Origin: Alphaproteobacteria bacterium
Lineage (GTDB): Bacteria; Pseudomonadota; Alphaproteobacteria; Rickettsiales; UBA3002
Length of the DNA stretch: 6,336 nt
Direction of reading: 5' to 3'
Assembly: GCA_021732545.1 (NCBI GenBank)
Contig: JAKFUW010000250.1
Span: 1-6,336 of the forward strand
Shown: positions 1-5,936 of the stretch, in pieces
How the letters are laid out: each line of letters begins with the position of its first letter
How positions within the stretch are numbered: position 1 is the first letter of the stretch
The notes under the pieces: generated by a model
The model's input: the letters and a program-made list of their open reading frames with translations, nothing else
Databases searched by the model: none
What the model was told of the DNA's origin: nothing
Position numbers and translations under genes: made by a program

Positions 1-753
1 GGCCTGATCGCGCGCTAATTCACGAATCTGGATGATGGGGGCGGAAAGTGTCGCCACCTGAGCCATCGGGTTGACACCTTGGTGATGCGGCGTGATACCA
101 TAAAGTGCACAGCCTGGACGCGCCAAATCAAAATGCCAATCAGATGGCAAAAAGATGCCCGACGAATTGGCAAGGCTGCGAGGAATATTGGTGAATCGCT
201 GCGTAGCTGTGTTGAATCGTACTAGCTGCGCAGCATTTTCAGGGTGCTCGCGCTCGCCCGCGCAACTCAGATGCGACATCAGCAAACCCACGCGGCAGGC
301 TTTCAGATCATCTGCGCTCACCGTGACCATTTCATCTTCGGTCAGCCCCAGCCGCCCCATGCCCGTATCAATGTGCAAAATACTCGTGGCATCGCGGTGA
401 TCGATGGCTATTTCACGCCAGCGTTGCATTTGGTCAGGGCAATTGAGCACCGGAATTAATCGGTGATTCACAAACGCCAACGCCTCGCCCTTGCCCACCC
501 CATGAAACACCGCAATGCGCCGATCAGGCAACGCCTCGCGAAGCGCGATGCCTTCTTCAAGCGTTGCTACAAAAAAGCTCTGACATCCGGCGGTAGCGAG
601 CGCCTGCGACACTTCCACAGCACCCAAACCATAAGCATTGGCCTTCACCACTGCCGCACATTCTTCGCCCGCAAAGCGGCTGCTAAGCAGGCGGTAATTG
701 GCCACGATAGCAGCTAAGCTGACAGTGAGAGTGGGTGAGTCAAAGGGTGTCAT
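1..753 (-). CDS. alr: Alanine racemase, N-terminal 251 residues (3' end outside window)
   Basis: PLP-dependent racemase interconverting L- and D-alanine in the cytoplasm, supplying D-alanine for peptidoglycan. Read on the minus strand from the ATG at 753-751, the frame stays open to base 1, so the C-terminal beta-barrel domain (about a third of the usual 360-residue protein) lies outside. The TIM-barrel domain is clear: VVKANAYGLG at residues 35-44 with Lys37 as the expected Schiff-base lysine, DTGMGRLG at 129-136, SHLSCAGE at 160-167, NSSGI at 196-200 and RPGCALYG at 212-219, whose Arg should contact the PLP ring nitrogen. The start fits the family N-terminus, though no convincing Shine-Dalgarno sequence precedes it; the leader instead carries CTARCCCCT repeats. 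It is divergent from hisB. No frameshift or lost key residue is visible. Identification is secure; whether it is the biosynthetic or catabolic paralogue cannot be told. Confidence 0.96.
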   Translation of the reverse strand, partial: MTPFDSPTLTVSLAAIVANYRLLSSRFAGEECAAVVKANAYGLGAVEVSQALATAGCQSFFVATLEEGIALREALPDRRIAVFHGVGKGEALAFVNHRLIPVLNCPDQMQRWREIAIDHRDATSILHIDTGMGRLGLTEDEMVTVSADDLKACRVGLLMSHLSCAGEREHPENAAQLVRFNTATQRFTNIPRSLANSSGIFLPSDWHFDLARPGCALYGITPHHQGVNPMAQVATLSAPIIQIRELARDQA

Positions 754-754
754 A

Positions 755-784
755 AGGGGCTAGGTTCTAGGGGTTAGGGGCTAG
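755..784. repeat. Three copies of AGGGGYTAG in the alr leader
   Basis: AGGGGCTAG occurs at 755-763 and again at 776-784, with AGGGGTTAG at 769-777 overlapping the last copy. On the alr strand these read CTARCCCCT and sit immediately upstream of the alr ATG, where a ribosome binding site would be expected. Function unknown; it may be a short degenerate repeat common in the genome rather than a regulatory site. Confidence 0.55.
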
Positions 785-812
785 TATTAGCACGCAAATA
801 AAGCGATGTCAC
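784..812 (-). promoter_or_regulatory. Possible alr promoter
   Basis: On the minus strand, GTGACA (complement of 807-812, five of six matches to TTGACA) is followed by a 17-bp spacer and TAATAC (complement of 784-789, three of six matches to TATAAT). The spacing is ideal but the -10 is weak. If real, the -35 box is formed by the left end of palindromic element A. This is inference from consensus matching only. Confidence 0.3.
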
Positions 813-892
813 CCCGGTTGCGACAGCACACCGGGGTCTGGTTTTTTTACAGGTAAACCCGATACCAGTGTTGCAAAGCATACCGGTATGAC
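808..892. repeat. Palindromic intergenic element A
   Basis: An 85-bp unit with GTCAC at the left end and ATGAC at the right. Its first hairpin is a perfect 8-bp inverted repeat, ACCCCGGT at 811-818 with ACCGGGGT at 830-837 and an 11-nt loop. CTGGT at 838-842 can pair with ACCAG at 864-868, and a perfect 12-bp palindrome, CATACCGGTATG, lies at 879-890. Just beyond, GGTGAC at 897-902 also matches the left end GTCACC inverted. Seven T residues (842-848) follow the first stem, but no plus-strand gene lies upstream to be terminated. It resembles element B in its opening GTCACCCCG and its GGGG(A/T)CTGG. Confidence 0.7.
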
Positions 893-899
893 CTATGGT
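871..899 (+). promoter_or_regulatory. Possible hisB promoter
   Basis: TTGCAA at 871-876 (four of six matches to the -35 consensus), a 17-bp spacer and TATGGT at 894-899 (four of six matches to the -10). It would lie mostly inside element A and start transcription about 50 bases before the hisB ATG. No better match was seen in the gap. Low-certainty consensus match. Confidence 0.3.
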
Positions 900-912
900 G
901 ACTGCCTCATAC

Positions 913-944
913 TTAACGATTTAACGACTTAACGGTTTAACGAT
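913..944. repeat. Four tandem copies of an 8-bp repeat, TTAACGRY
   Basis: TTAACGAT (913-920), TTAACGAC (921-928), TTAACGGT (929-936) and TTAACGAT (937-944) follow one another without gaps. The array ends 10 bases before the hisB start codon and so would lie in its untranslated leader. Copy number of such arrays can vary by slippage; a role in hisB expression is possible but not shown. Confidence 0.8.
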
Positions 945-954
945 AGAGCCACCC

Positions 955-1548
955 ATGCGCACCGCCACCATCTCTCGCACCACCAAAGAAACTTCCATCC
1001 ATGTTGAGGTCAATCTCGACGGTACGGGCGTGTATGACATTTCAACCGGCATTGGCTTTCTCGATCACATGCTGGAACAACTTTCGCGCCACAGCCTGAT
1101 TGATTTAAAGGTGCAGGCCAAAGGCGATCTACACATCGATTTTCACCACACCACCGAAGATTGCGGCATTGCGGTGGGTCAGGCGATTGATAAGGCCTTG
1201 GGCGAAAAACGCGGCATCACGCGCTATGCCGATGCCTTATCGCCGATGGATGAGACGCTGACCCGCGTGGCGATGGATCTATCGGGCCGGCCTTATTTTA
1301 TCTGGAAGGTGGAATTTACCAAACCTAAATTGGGTGAGATGGATACCGAATTATTCCGCGAATGGTTCCAAGCCTTCGCCATGAATTCTGGCGCCACGCT
1401 GCATATCGAAACGTTGTATGGCATCAATAATCACCACATCGTGGAATCCTGCTATAAAGGGTTGGCGCGGGTGTTGCGTGAGGCAACCTCCATCGATCCG
1501 CGCAAGGGCGATTCGGTTCCCTCGACTAAAGGCCAGTTGGGTGGGTAA
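955..1548 (+). CDS. hisB: Imidazoleglycerol-phosphate dehydratase
   Basis: Cytoplasmic enzyme of histidine synthesis, dehydrating imidazole glycerol phosphate to imidazole acetol phosphate; family members bind two Mn ions per site. The 197-residue protein has the length of the monofunctional enzyme, without the N-terminal phosphatase domain of the enterobacterial fusion. Visible signatures are GFLDHMLEQLSRH (34-46), HHTTEDCGI (64-72), the MDE at 98-100 and NNHHIVES (158-165); the His and Glu residues of the two HHxxxE motifs are metal ligands. The C-terminal STKG (190-193) is also typical. The ATG at 955 gives the usual N-terminus (RxATxxRxTKET); only a weak AGAG at 945-948 precedes it. No other his gene is in the window, and the next gene is convergent, so hisB is separated from hisHAF, which often follow it in alphaproteobacteria. 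Intact. Confidence 0.98.
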   Translation: MRTATISRTTKETSIHVEVNLDGTGVYDISTGIGFLDHMLEQLSRHSLIDLKVQAKGDLHIDFHHTTEDCGIAVGQAIDKALGEKRGITRYADALSPMDETLTRVAMDLSGRPYFIWKVEFTKPKLGEMDTELFREWFQAFAMNSGATLHIETLYGINNHHIVESCYKGLARVLREATSIDPRKGDSVPSTKGQLGG

Positions 1549-1560
1549 ATAATTGAAGCC

Positions 1561-1626
1561 GTCACCCCGTGCTTGTCAGGGGACTGGTGGATGTATTTTT
1601 CAGACTCCGTCATGCGACCGGGTGAT
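1561..1626. repeat. Palindromic intergenic element B
   Basis: A degraded relative of element A between the convergent ends of hisB and the methyltransferase gene. It opens with GTCACCC (1561-1567) and ends with GGGTGAT (1620-1626), inverted with one mismatch. Inside, CCCC at 1565-1568 pairs with GGGG at 1579-1582, followed by ACTGG as in A. A run of five T (1596-1600) lies 13 bases after the stem, too far for a classical terminator. The boundaries are approximate. Confidence 0.5.
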
Positions 1627-1637
1627 AGCTACGTCAC

Positions 1638-2426
1638 TCAACGCGGTTTAAAGCCCGTTAATGTCACCAGCTCCAGCGTTGCTTTTAGCTTGCCATCGGC
1701 ACCCGCAAAATGCGCGTGATAATGATCGCGCATGGCGGCAAATAAGCGGCGCGATGAGAAAGTCTGCGCACGCTCCACTAAATTGTTGGCGTAGCCCGCA
1801 TGGCGCAGATCAGCCATCAGTGCATAGACGGATGGATAAAGAATTTCCAGCGTTTCCGAATCGCACACCGGAAGCTCATAGCCCGTACGTTGCAGCAGGC
1901 TTGCCGCATCACGGATATCGACAAAGGGTGCCACGCGCGGCGAGCTACCGCCATAGAGCGCGTTTTCGGCAGCCGCAAAGCTCAGCCGCAATTCCTGCAA
2001 GGTGGAAGCTCCGGGAAGCATCACCAGCAACATGCCGTCCGCAACAAGGCTGTGGCGGATCTGGATGAGGGTGCCCACCAGATCATTGACGCCATAGAGC
2101 GCGCCAAGGCTTATGACCAGATCGAAGCTGTTTTGGCCAAAGGGCAGATATTCGGGGTTGCACACCACATCGGCATCGCGTGCCAACACATCGCAACCCG
2201 TGAAACGTTTGATTTTGGGGTGCGTGCGCAATGGCTGCGCCATGATGGCGTGATGCGAGCCAAGATTCAGCGCGTGGACAAAATCGCGGCTGATATCATC
2301 GATTCGGTCAAGCAGGCGTGCGGAAATATCATGCACCATCGGCGCGAGGGATGGCGCGCAAGATTGCCAGCGCACGGCGCGACTTGTTGCAAGACGAACA
2401 TCAAAAATCATGGTAGGTTGGGTCAT
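1638..2426 (-). CDS. NDUFAF5/BioC-like SAM-dependent methyltransferase-fold protein
   Basis: A 262-residue class I methyltransferase-fold protein of the family holding mitochondrial NDUFAF5, which hydroxylates an arginine of the NDUFS7 subunit of complex I; a related role in complex I maturation here is inferred from family and context. Family features are the N-terminal IFDVRLATSRAVRW (7-20), LPFGQNSFDLVISLGALYGV (94-113), NDLVGTLIQIRHSL (114-127), DGMLLVMLPGASTLQELR (130-147), SPRVAPFVDIRDAASLLQR (162-180) and the ending LTGF (256-259). The SAM-binding motif I is unusual: ALNLGSHHA (52-60) where family members generally have a form closer to DLGxGxG. The product therefore may not methylate. 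The start at 2426 fits the family N-terminus; Met6 (2411) is an alternative. Its ATG abuts the comF ATG with no base between, so any promoter must lie within comF. Convergent with hisB across element B. Confidence 0.88.
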   Translation of the reverse strand: MTQPTMIFDVRLATSRAVRWQSCAPSLAPMVHDISARLLDRIDDISRDFVHALNLGSHHAIMAQPLRTHPKIKRFTGCDVLARDADVVCNPEYLPFGQNSFDLVISLGALYGVNDLVGTLIQIRHSLVADGMLLVMLPGASTLQELRLSFAAAENALYGGSSPRVAPFVDIRDAASLLQRTGYELPVCDSETLEILYPSVYALMADLRHAGYANNLVERAQTFSSRRLFAAMRDHYHAHFAGADGKLKATLELVTLTGFKPR

Positions 2427-2429
2427 ATG
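2424..2429. promoter_or_regulatory. CATATG: abutting divergent start codons
   Basis: The hexamer CATATG contains the methyltransferase ATG on the minus strand (2426-2424) and the comF ATG on the plus strand (2427-2429). With these starts there is no intergenic base, and each gene's 5' leader and promoter must lie inside the other's coding sequence. Neither ATG has a clear Shine-Dalgarno sequence. Both starts agree with family N-termini, but neither is proven. Confidence 0.6.
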
Positions 2430-3182
2430 AAAAACACTTTACTTGCCTTGAATGAAAAAGCCAAACCACTTGGTGTATGGGTCGCCGATTTATGTTTTCC
2501 ACCGCGTTGCAGCGGGTGTGGCGTTATCACCGATGCGGTGCATGGATTTTGCGTGAATTGCTTTGATGCGATTGATTTTATCAGTGCCCCGCAATGCGAT
2601 TGTTGTGGGCTGCCGTTTGAATCGGATTTGGGTGCCGATGCGCTGTGCGCAAGCTGTATGCAAACTCGCCCGCCTTATACCGCAGCGCGTGCGGCCTTTC
2701 ATTATAATGATGCCAGCCGCGCGCTAATTACGCGTTTCAAATATAATGATTCCACCCAAAGCCTGCCCGCTTATGTGGCGCTGCTGCGGCGTGCGGGTGG
2801 TGCGTTGATGCAAGATTGCCAGGTGATCATTCCCGTGCCGCTGCATCGCAAACGCCTCATCCGCAGGCGTTATAATCAGGCGGCGTTGCTGGCTTACGGC
2901 TTGGCTCGCGCGTGCGACAAGCCTGTGCTGCCCGATGGCCTGATACGCGTGCGCCATACCACGCCGCAAGTGGAGCTGGCGCGCAGCGCGCGGCTTGAAA
3001 ATGTCAAAGGTGCATTCAGAGTCAATCACCGTTATGCTGCTTATTTAAAGGGGCAATCGGTGGTGCTAATCGATGATGTGATGACCACGGGCGCGACGAT
3101 TCATGCGTGCAGCATGATATTGATGCAAGCAGGCGCGGCGCGGGTGATCGTGTTGACGCTGGCACGAAGTGTGAGGGATTAA
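2427..3182 (+). CDS. comF: ComF family phosphoribosyltransferase-like protein
   Basis: A 251-residue ComF/GntX-type protein: N-terminal zinc-ribbon region followed by a type I phosphoribosyltransferase (PRTase) fold. ComF is needed for natural transformation in some bacteria; its reaction is not established. Cysteine pairs CSGC (28-31), CVNC (42-45), CDCC (57-60) and CASC (74-77) form the putative zinc sites. The core shows FHYNDASRALITRFKY (91-106), IPVPLHRKRLIRRRYNQA (135-152) and the PRPP loop VVLIDDVMTTGAT (212-224), followed by a conserved C-terminus with LTLAR (243-247). The chosen ATG at 2427 gives the short hydrophobic lead-in before LCFPPRCSGC seen in the family; the frame is open further upstream, but that stretch is antisense to the methyltransferase gene. 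The nit gene starts 2 nt after its stop, so the two are probably co-transcribed. Confidence 0.93.
   Translation: MKNTLLALNEKAKPLGVWVADLCFPPRCSGCGVITDAVHGFCVNCFDAIDFISAPQCDCCGLPFESDLGADALCASCMQTRPPYTAARAAFHYNDASRALITRFKYNDSTQSLPAYVALLRRAGGALMQDCQVIIPVPLHRKRLIRRRYNQAALLAYGLARACDKPVLPDGLIRVRHTTPQVELARSARLENVKGAFRVNHRYAAYLKGQSVVLIDDVMTTGATIHACSMILMQAGAARVIVLTLARSVRD
3173..3178 (+). promoter_or_regulatory. Ribosome binding site of nit
   Basis: GAGGGA six bases before the ATG at 3185, inside the last codons of comF. It decides the start against an upstream in-frame ATG at 3107 that would overlap comF by 76 bases. Confidence 0.7.
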
Positions 3183-3184
3183 AT

Positions 3185-3994
3185 ATGAAAGTAGCGTGCA
3201 TACAAATCAATAGTGGCGATGATGTGGCTGAAAATATCCGCATCATTGATGCGCAGATTCGCAAGGCGCATGCGCAAGGTGCGCAGCTTGTGGCGCTGCC
3301 TGAGAATGCGTTTTATATGCGTGGATCCGATGGCCAAAACATCCCCGAACACAGCATGGATTCGCATGAAGGACTCGTTGCGATGCAGTCGCTGGCGAAA
3401 GAATTACAATGTTGGATAGTGATAGGCTCGTTATTTGTGCGCGATGCAAAAAGTGGCAAGCATTTTAACCGCAGCGTGGTGGTGGCACCCACAGGCGCGG
3501 TGCAGGCGCATTACGATAAAATCCATCTGTTCGATGCCGATTTTAACGATGGCGAATGTTACCGCGAATCGGCGAGCATTGCAGCAGGCGCGCAATCGGT
3601 GGTCACGCCGCTGCCGTGTGGCATGATGGGCCTTAGCATCTGTTACGACGTGCGCTTTGCGCATTTATACCGCGATCTGGCCAAAGCAGGTGCGACGATT
3701 TTAAGCGTGCCTGCCGCCTTCACGCAGCGCACGGGCCTTGCGCATTGGCATGTGTTGTTGCGTGCGCGCGCCATTGAAACCGGATGCTATGTGATCGCAC
3801 CTGCGCAATGCGGCACCCATGGCGGCAAGCGCCGCACCTATGGCCATTCACTCATCGTGGATCCGTGGGGAGAAGTGCTCGCCGATGGTGGCGAACAGGT
3901 GGGCATCGTGATGGCCGATATCGACCCCGCACGCGTGGCGATGGCACGGAACCATCTGCCGTGTTTGCAGCATGATAGAGAGTATGGATTTTAA
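3185..3994 (+). CDS. Carbon-nitrogen hydrolase, Nit1-like (probable deaminated glutathione amidase)
   Basis: A 269-residue nitrilase-superfamily amidase with the complete catalytic triad: Glu40 in ALPENAF, Lys112 in YDKIHLFD and Cys153 in LSICYDVRF. Further family marks are the ERE-like stretch after DADF (117-120), SVPAAFT (174-180), HWHVLLRARAIE (187-198) and YGHSLIVDPWGEVLAD (219-234). This arrangement matches the Nit1/NitA branch, whose members hydrolyse deaminated glutathione, a side product of transaminases, so a metabolite-repair role is likely though not proven by sequence. The ATG at 3185 has a GAGGGA ribosome binding site and gives the usual start MKVACIQIN. It lies 2 nt after comF, implying one operon. 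In many alphaproteobacteria a glutaredoxin gene (grxC) lies between comF and this gene; none does here. It converges on ubiG across element C. Intact. Confidence 0.93.
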   Translation: MKVACIQINSGDDVAENIRIIDAQIRKAHAQGAQLVALPENAFYMRGSDGQNIPEHSMDSHEGLVAMQSLAKELQCWIVIGSLFVRDAKSGKHFNRSVVVAPTGAVQAHYDKIHLFDADFNDGECYRESASIAAGAQSVVTPLPCGMMGLSICYDVRFAHLYRDLAKAGATILSVPAAFTQRTGLAHWHVLLRARAIETGCYVIAPAQCGTHGGKRRTYGHSLIVDPWGEVLADGGEQVGIVMADIDPARVAMARNHLPCLQHDREYGF

Positions 3995-4006
3995 CGCTAC
4001 GTTGGT

Positions 4007-4086
4007 GTCATCCTGCGGGACGTGAAACGTCAGCGCAGGATCTGCAGCAAGATTCCGCGCTCTCACTTCGTGAGCCGCGGAATGAC
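4007..4086. repeat. Palindromic element C, double hairpin
   Basis: An 80-bp unit with GTCAT at the left end and ATGAC at the right. Left hairpin: ATCCTGCG (4010-4017) with CGCAGGAT (4034-4041), enclosing GACGT-GAA-ACGTC (4019-4031). Right hairpin: ATTCCGCG (4052-4059) with CGCGGAAT (4076-4083), enclosing CTCAC-TTC-GTGAG (4062-4074). It fills 80 of the 94 bases between nit and ubiG, ending 2 bases from the ubiG stop codon. It shares its ends, ATCCTGCG/CGCAGGATCT and two-hairpin plan with element E in rimI. No T-tract follows, so it is not a standard terminator, although it may protect the 3' ends of both convergent mRNAs. Confidence 0.85.
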
Positions 4087-4088
4087 GG

Positions 4089-4853
4089 TTACCGCACCGC
4101 CACCATCAAATAATTCACATCGAGATCATCAGGGCTTAGTCGCCACTGCCATTTGATGGGGTTCAGCACCATGCCTTGCGTGTCGATCACGCGCAGCGCG
4201 TTATGCTCCATGCTGCGTTGCATGTCGGCGGGTTTGATGAATTTGCGCCAATCATGGGTGCCGCGCGGGAGCAAACGCAGCACATATTCTGCGCCCACAA
4301 TCGCCATTGCAAACGACTTTGCGGTTCGGTTGAGGGTGGTCATAATCAGCATGCCGCCAGGTTTTACGAGCGCCGCGCAGGATGCAATGAAAGCATCGGC
4401 ATCGGCCACATGCTCGATGATTTCAAGCGCAAGCACCAGATCGAATTGGTGATTTTCAGCCACCATCGCTTCGGCGGTGGTGGCTCGGTAGTTGACGCTC
4501 ACATTCATCATCTGCGCGTGAACAGTGGCAGTTTTGATGTTTTTCTCTGAGGCATCGACTCCCGTAACGCTCGCGCCCATGCGCGCCATCGGCTCGCAGA
4601 TGAGTCCGCCGCCGCAGCCAATATCCACCACCGACAGATTACTCAATGCGCGCAGTGATGCGGCATCGCGGCCAAAATGGGTGCAGGCGTGGGTTTTGAT
4701 GAAACCAAGCCGTAGCGGGTTGATATCGTGCAGGGGCTTGAAGGGGCCTTTTGCGTCCCACCATTTCTCAGCCAGTTTTGAGAATTGCTCGACTTCCTGT
4801 GCATTGATAGAAGAAGTGGTGCTGGGCTTGTCTGCTTGCGTTTGTGTGTTCAT
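4089..4853 (-). CDS. ubiG: Ubiquinone biosynthesis O-methyltransferase
   Basis: SAM-dependent O-methyltransferase performing both O-methylation steps of ubiquinone synthesis; a peripheral membrane or cytoplasmic enzyme. The 254-residue protein has the typical entry EVEQFSKLAEKWWDAKGPFK (20-39) and LHDINPLRLGFI (41-52), motif I VVDIGCGGGL (75-84) and GASVTGVD (93-100) with the acidic ribose-binding residue. Later come FDLVLALEIIEHVAD, LVKPGGMLIMTTLNRT and GTHDWRKFIKP, all strongly conserved in UbiG. The start at 4853 is chosen because the frame continues upstream to 5162 only through sequence that is antisense to the TPR-methyltransferase and lacks family similarity; about 20 residues of low-complexity Ser/Thr/Gln lead remain before the conserved part. 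No clear Shine-Dalgarno sequence is seen. It is divergent from the TPR-methyltransferase by 39 bases and convergent with nit, its stop lying 2 bases from element C. Intact. Confidence 0.96.
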   Translation of the reverse strand: MNTQTQADKPSTTSSINAQEVEQFSKLAEKWWDAKGPFKPLHDINPLRLGFIKTHACTHFGRDAASLRALSNLSVVDIGCGGGLICEPMARMGASVTGVDASEKNIKTATVHAQMMNVSVNYRATTAEAMVAENHQFDLVLALEIIEHVADADAFIASCAALVKPGGMLIMTTLNRTAKSFAMAIVGAEYVLRLLPRGTHDWRKFIKPADMQRSMEHNALRVIDTQGMVLNPIKWQWRLSPDDLDVNYLMVAVR

Positions 4854-4864
4854 AGCACTATAAT
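4836..4864 (+). promoter_or_regulatory. Probable promoter of the TPR-methyltransferase gene
   Basis: A perfect -10 hexamer TATAAT at 4859-4864, with TTGCGT (three of six matches to TTGACA) at 4836-4841 and a 17-bp spacer. Transcription would begin near 4871, leaving a leader of about 20 bases before the TTG start. The -35 region lies within the first ubiG codons, so the two divergent genes may interfere with each other's expression. Confidence 0.55.
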
Positions 4865-4878
4865 TACTGCAAAAATCT

Positions 4879-4883
4879 GGGAG
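4879..4883 (+). promoter_or_regulatory. Ribosome binding site supporting the TTG start
   Basis: GGGAG at 4879-4883, nine bases before TTG 4893. The only in-frame ATGs are at 4785, upstream of the likely transcription start, and at 4965, after residues that look like part of the protein; this site therefore favours TTG. Confidence 0.55.
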
Positions 4884-4892
4884 AAACAAGCG

Positions 4893-5936
4893 TTGCCAGC
4901 ACCTGCTCCACAAAAACCACCGCAATCCAAAGGATTGATCATTTTTTTGCGCGAATTGCGCGGGATGTTTGGCGGTGTATTTGAGTGGGTGGAAGACCTG
5001 CAGCGCAAGTTTGAAAATCTCACCGAAACCAGCTTTCAACTGGCGTGTAAAATGGCAGGTGAAGGCCGTATCAATGATGCGCAGCTGCGGCTTCGGGTGG
5101 CATTGTGGCTCACTCCTGATCACGTGCCAAGCTTGTATAATCTGGGCTGTATTTATCATCACAAAAAGCTAGATGATCTGGCGATGCAGTGCTTTACCAA
5201 AGTGCTGCGCAAAGTGCCCAATCATGAAAATGCGTTGTTTATGGTGTGCGGGATGAACCCGACGTTGCTTAAGGAACAAGCGCGACCCAAAACCATGCCT
5301 TATGCGATGGCGGTGGAATATTTTGAAGGGGTGGCACGCGGCTATGAATATGACCAGCAGCTCAAAGGCTATCAGCTGCCGGTGATGACACATCAGCTGC
5401 TTAATCCGCTGATTGAAGAAAGTGGTTTGGTGCGGCGCGATTTGCTCGATTTAGGGTGCGCAACGGGGTTGGCTACCATCTCGTTTCAAGAGCAGTTCGC
5501 CAATGTGGTGGGGGTTGATTTTTCAGAAGGCATGCTCGATCAAGCCTATCGCAAGATGGATCGTCGTGGTGTGAAATTATTTAACCGCCTTATCAACCAA
5601 GATATGCGGGTGATGCTGCAGGAAGCCAAAGATGCAAGCTTCGATGTGGCCTTGTGTTTGCAAGCGTTCAAATATGTGGGCGATGCGGAGCTGGTGTTTA
5701 CCGAGCTTGCGCGCGTGCTGCGCCCGGGCGGATTGTTTGCGTGCAGCGTGGATCCTTATGTGCAGCCGCAAGGCTTTGGCCTGATGGCAAAATCTGGCTA
5801 TTTTGGCCATAGTGTGAATTATGTGTTGGCGCTGGCCGAACAAGCGGGGCTGGAAGTGGTGCGCACGGGCGAGGTGTTGGGCTATACCAATCAGCATGTG
5901 CAGCTGTGCATTTTCCGCAAAGCAAAGGTGTCTTGA
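4893..5936 (+). CDS. TPR-domain class I SAM-dependent methyltransferase
   Basis: A 347-residue two-domain protein with no gene name I can assign. After a Pro/Ala-rich tip and a hydrophobic-amphipathic stretch (14-33), two TPR-like helical pairs span about 46-113 (ACKMAGEGRINDAQ, SLYNLGCIYHHKKLDDLAMQ). A methyltransferase domain follows: AVEYFEGVARGYEYDQQLKG (140-159) matching the FDxxAxxFDxxL lead-in, motif I LLDLGCATGLA (184-194), VVGVDFSEGMLDQA (205-218), FDVALCLQAFKYVGD (250-264), VLRPGGLFACSVD (275-287) and YFGHSVNYVLALAEQAG (303-319). TPR-linked methyltransferases of this plan are known in Proteobacteria, but their substrate is unassigned; the TPRs probably bind a protein partner. TTG 4893 is preferred because of the GGGAG site. 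The stop TGA overlaps an ATG (TGATG, 5934-5938) that was probably the original rimI start, suggesting a translationally coupled pair. Confidence 0.85.
   Translation: MPAPAPQKPPQSKGLIIFLRELRGMFGGVFEWVEDLQRKFENLTETSFQLACKMAGEGRINDAQLRLRVALWLTPDHVPSLYNLGCIYHHKKLDDLAMQCFTKVLRKVPNHENALFMVCGMNPTLLKEQARPKTMPYAMAVEYFEGVARGYEYDQQLKGYQLPVMTHQLLNPLIEESGLVRRDLLDLGCATGLATISFQEQFANVVGVDFSEGMLDQAYRKMDRRGVKLFNRLINQDMRVMLQEAKDASFDVALCLQAFKYVGDAELVFTELARVLRPGGLFACSVDPYVQPQGFGLMAKSGYFGHSVNYVLALAEQAGLEVVRTGEVLGYTNQHVQLCIFRKAKVS

Noticed and set aside
155..717. Open frames on the plus strand across the alr region
   Set aside because: They are antisense to a clear alanine racemase with all its motifs and show no family similarity.
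811..848. Intrinsic terminator: an 8-bp stem followed by seven T
   Set aside because: No plus-strand gene lies upstream, four bases separate the stem from the T-run, and the stem belongs to element A.
1800..2426. A 209-codon N-terminal extension of comF
   Set aside because: It is antisense to the NDUFAF5-like gene and shows no recognisable domain; ComF similarity begins just after the ATG at 2427.
3107..3184. An earlier start for the nitrilase-family gene
   Set aside because: It would overlap comF by 76 bases; the ATG at 3185 has a good ribosome binding site and the family N-terminus.
4854..5162. A 103-residue N-terminal extension of ubiG
   Set aside because: It is antisense to the TPR-methyltransferase, and UbiG similarity starts only after Met at 4853.
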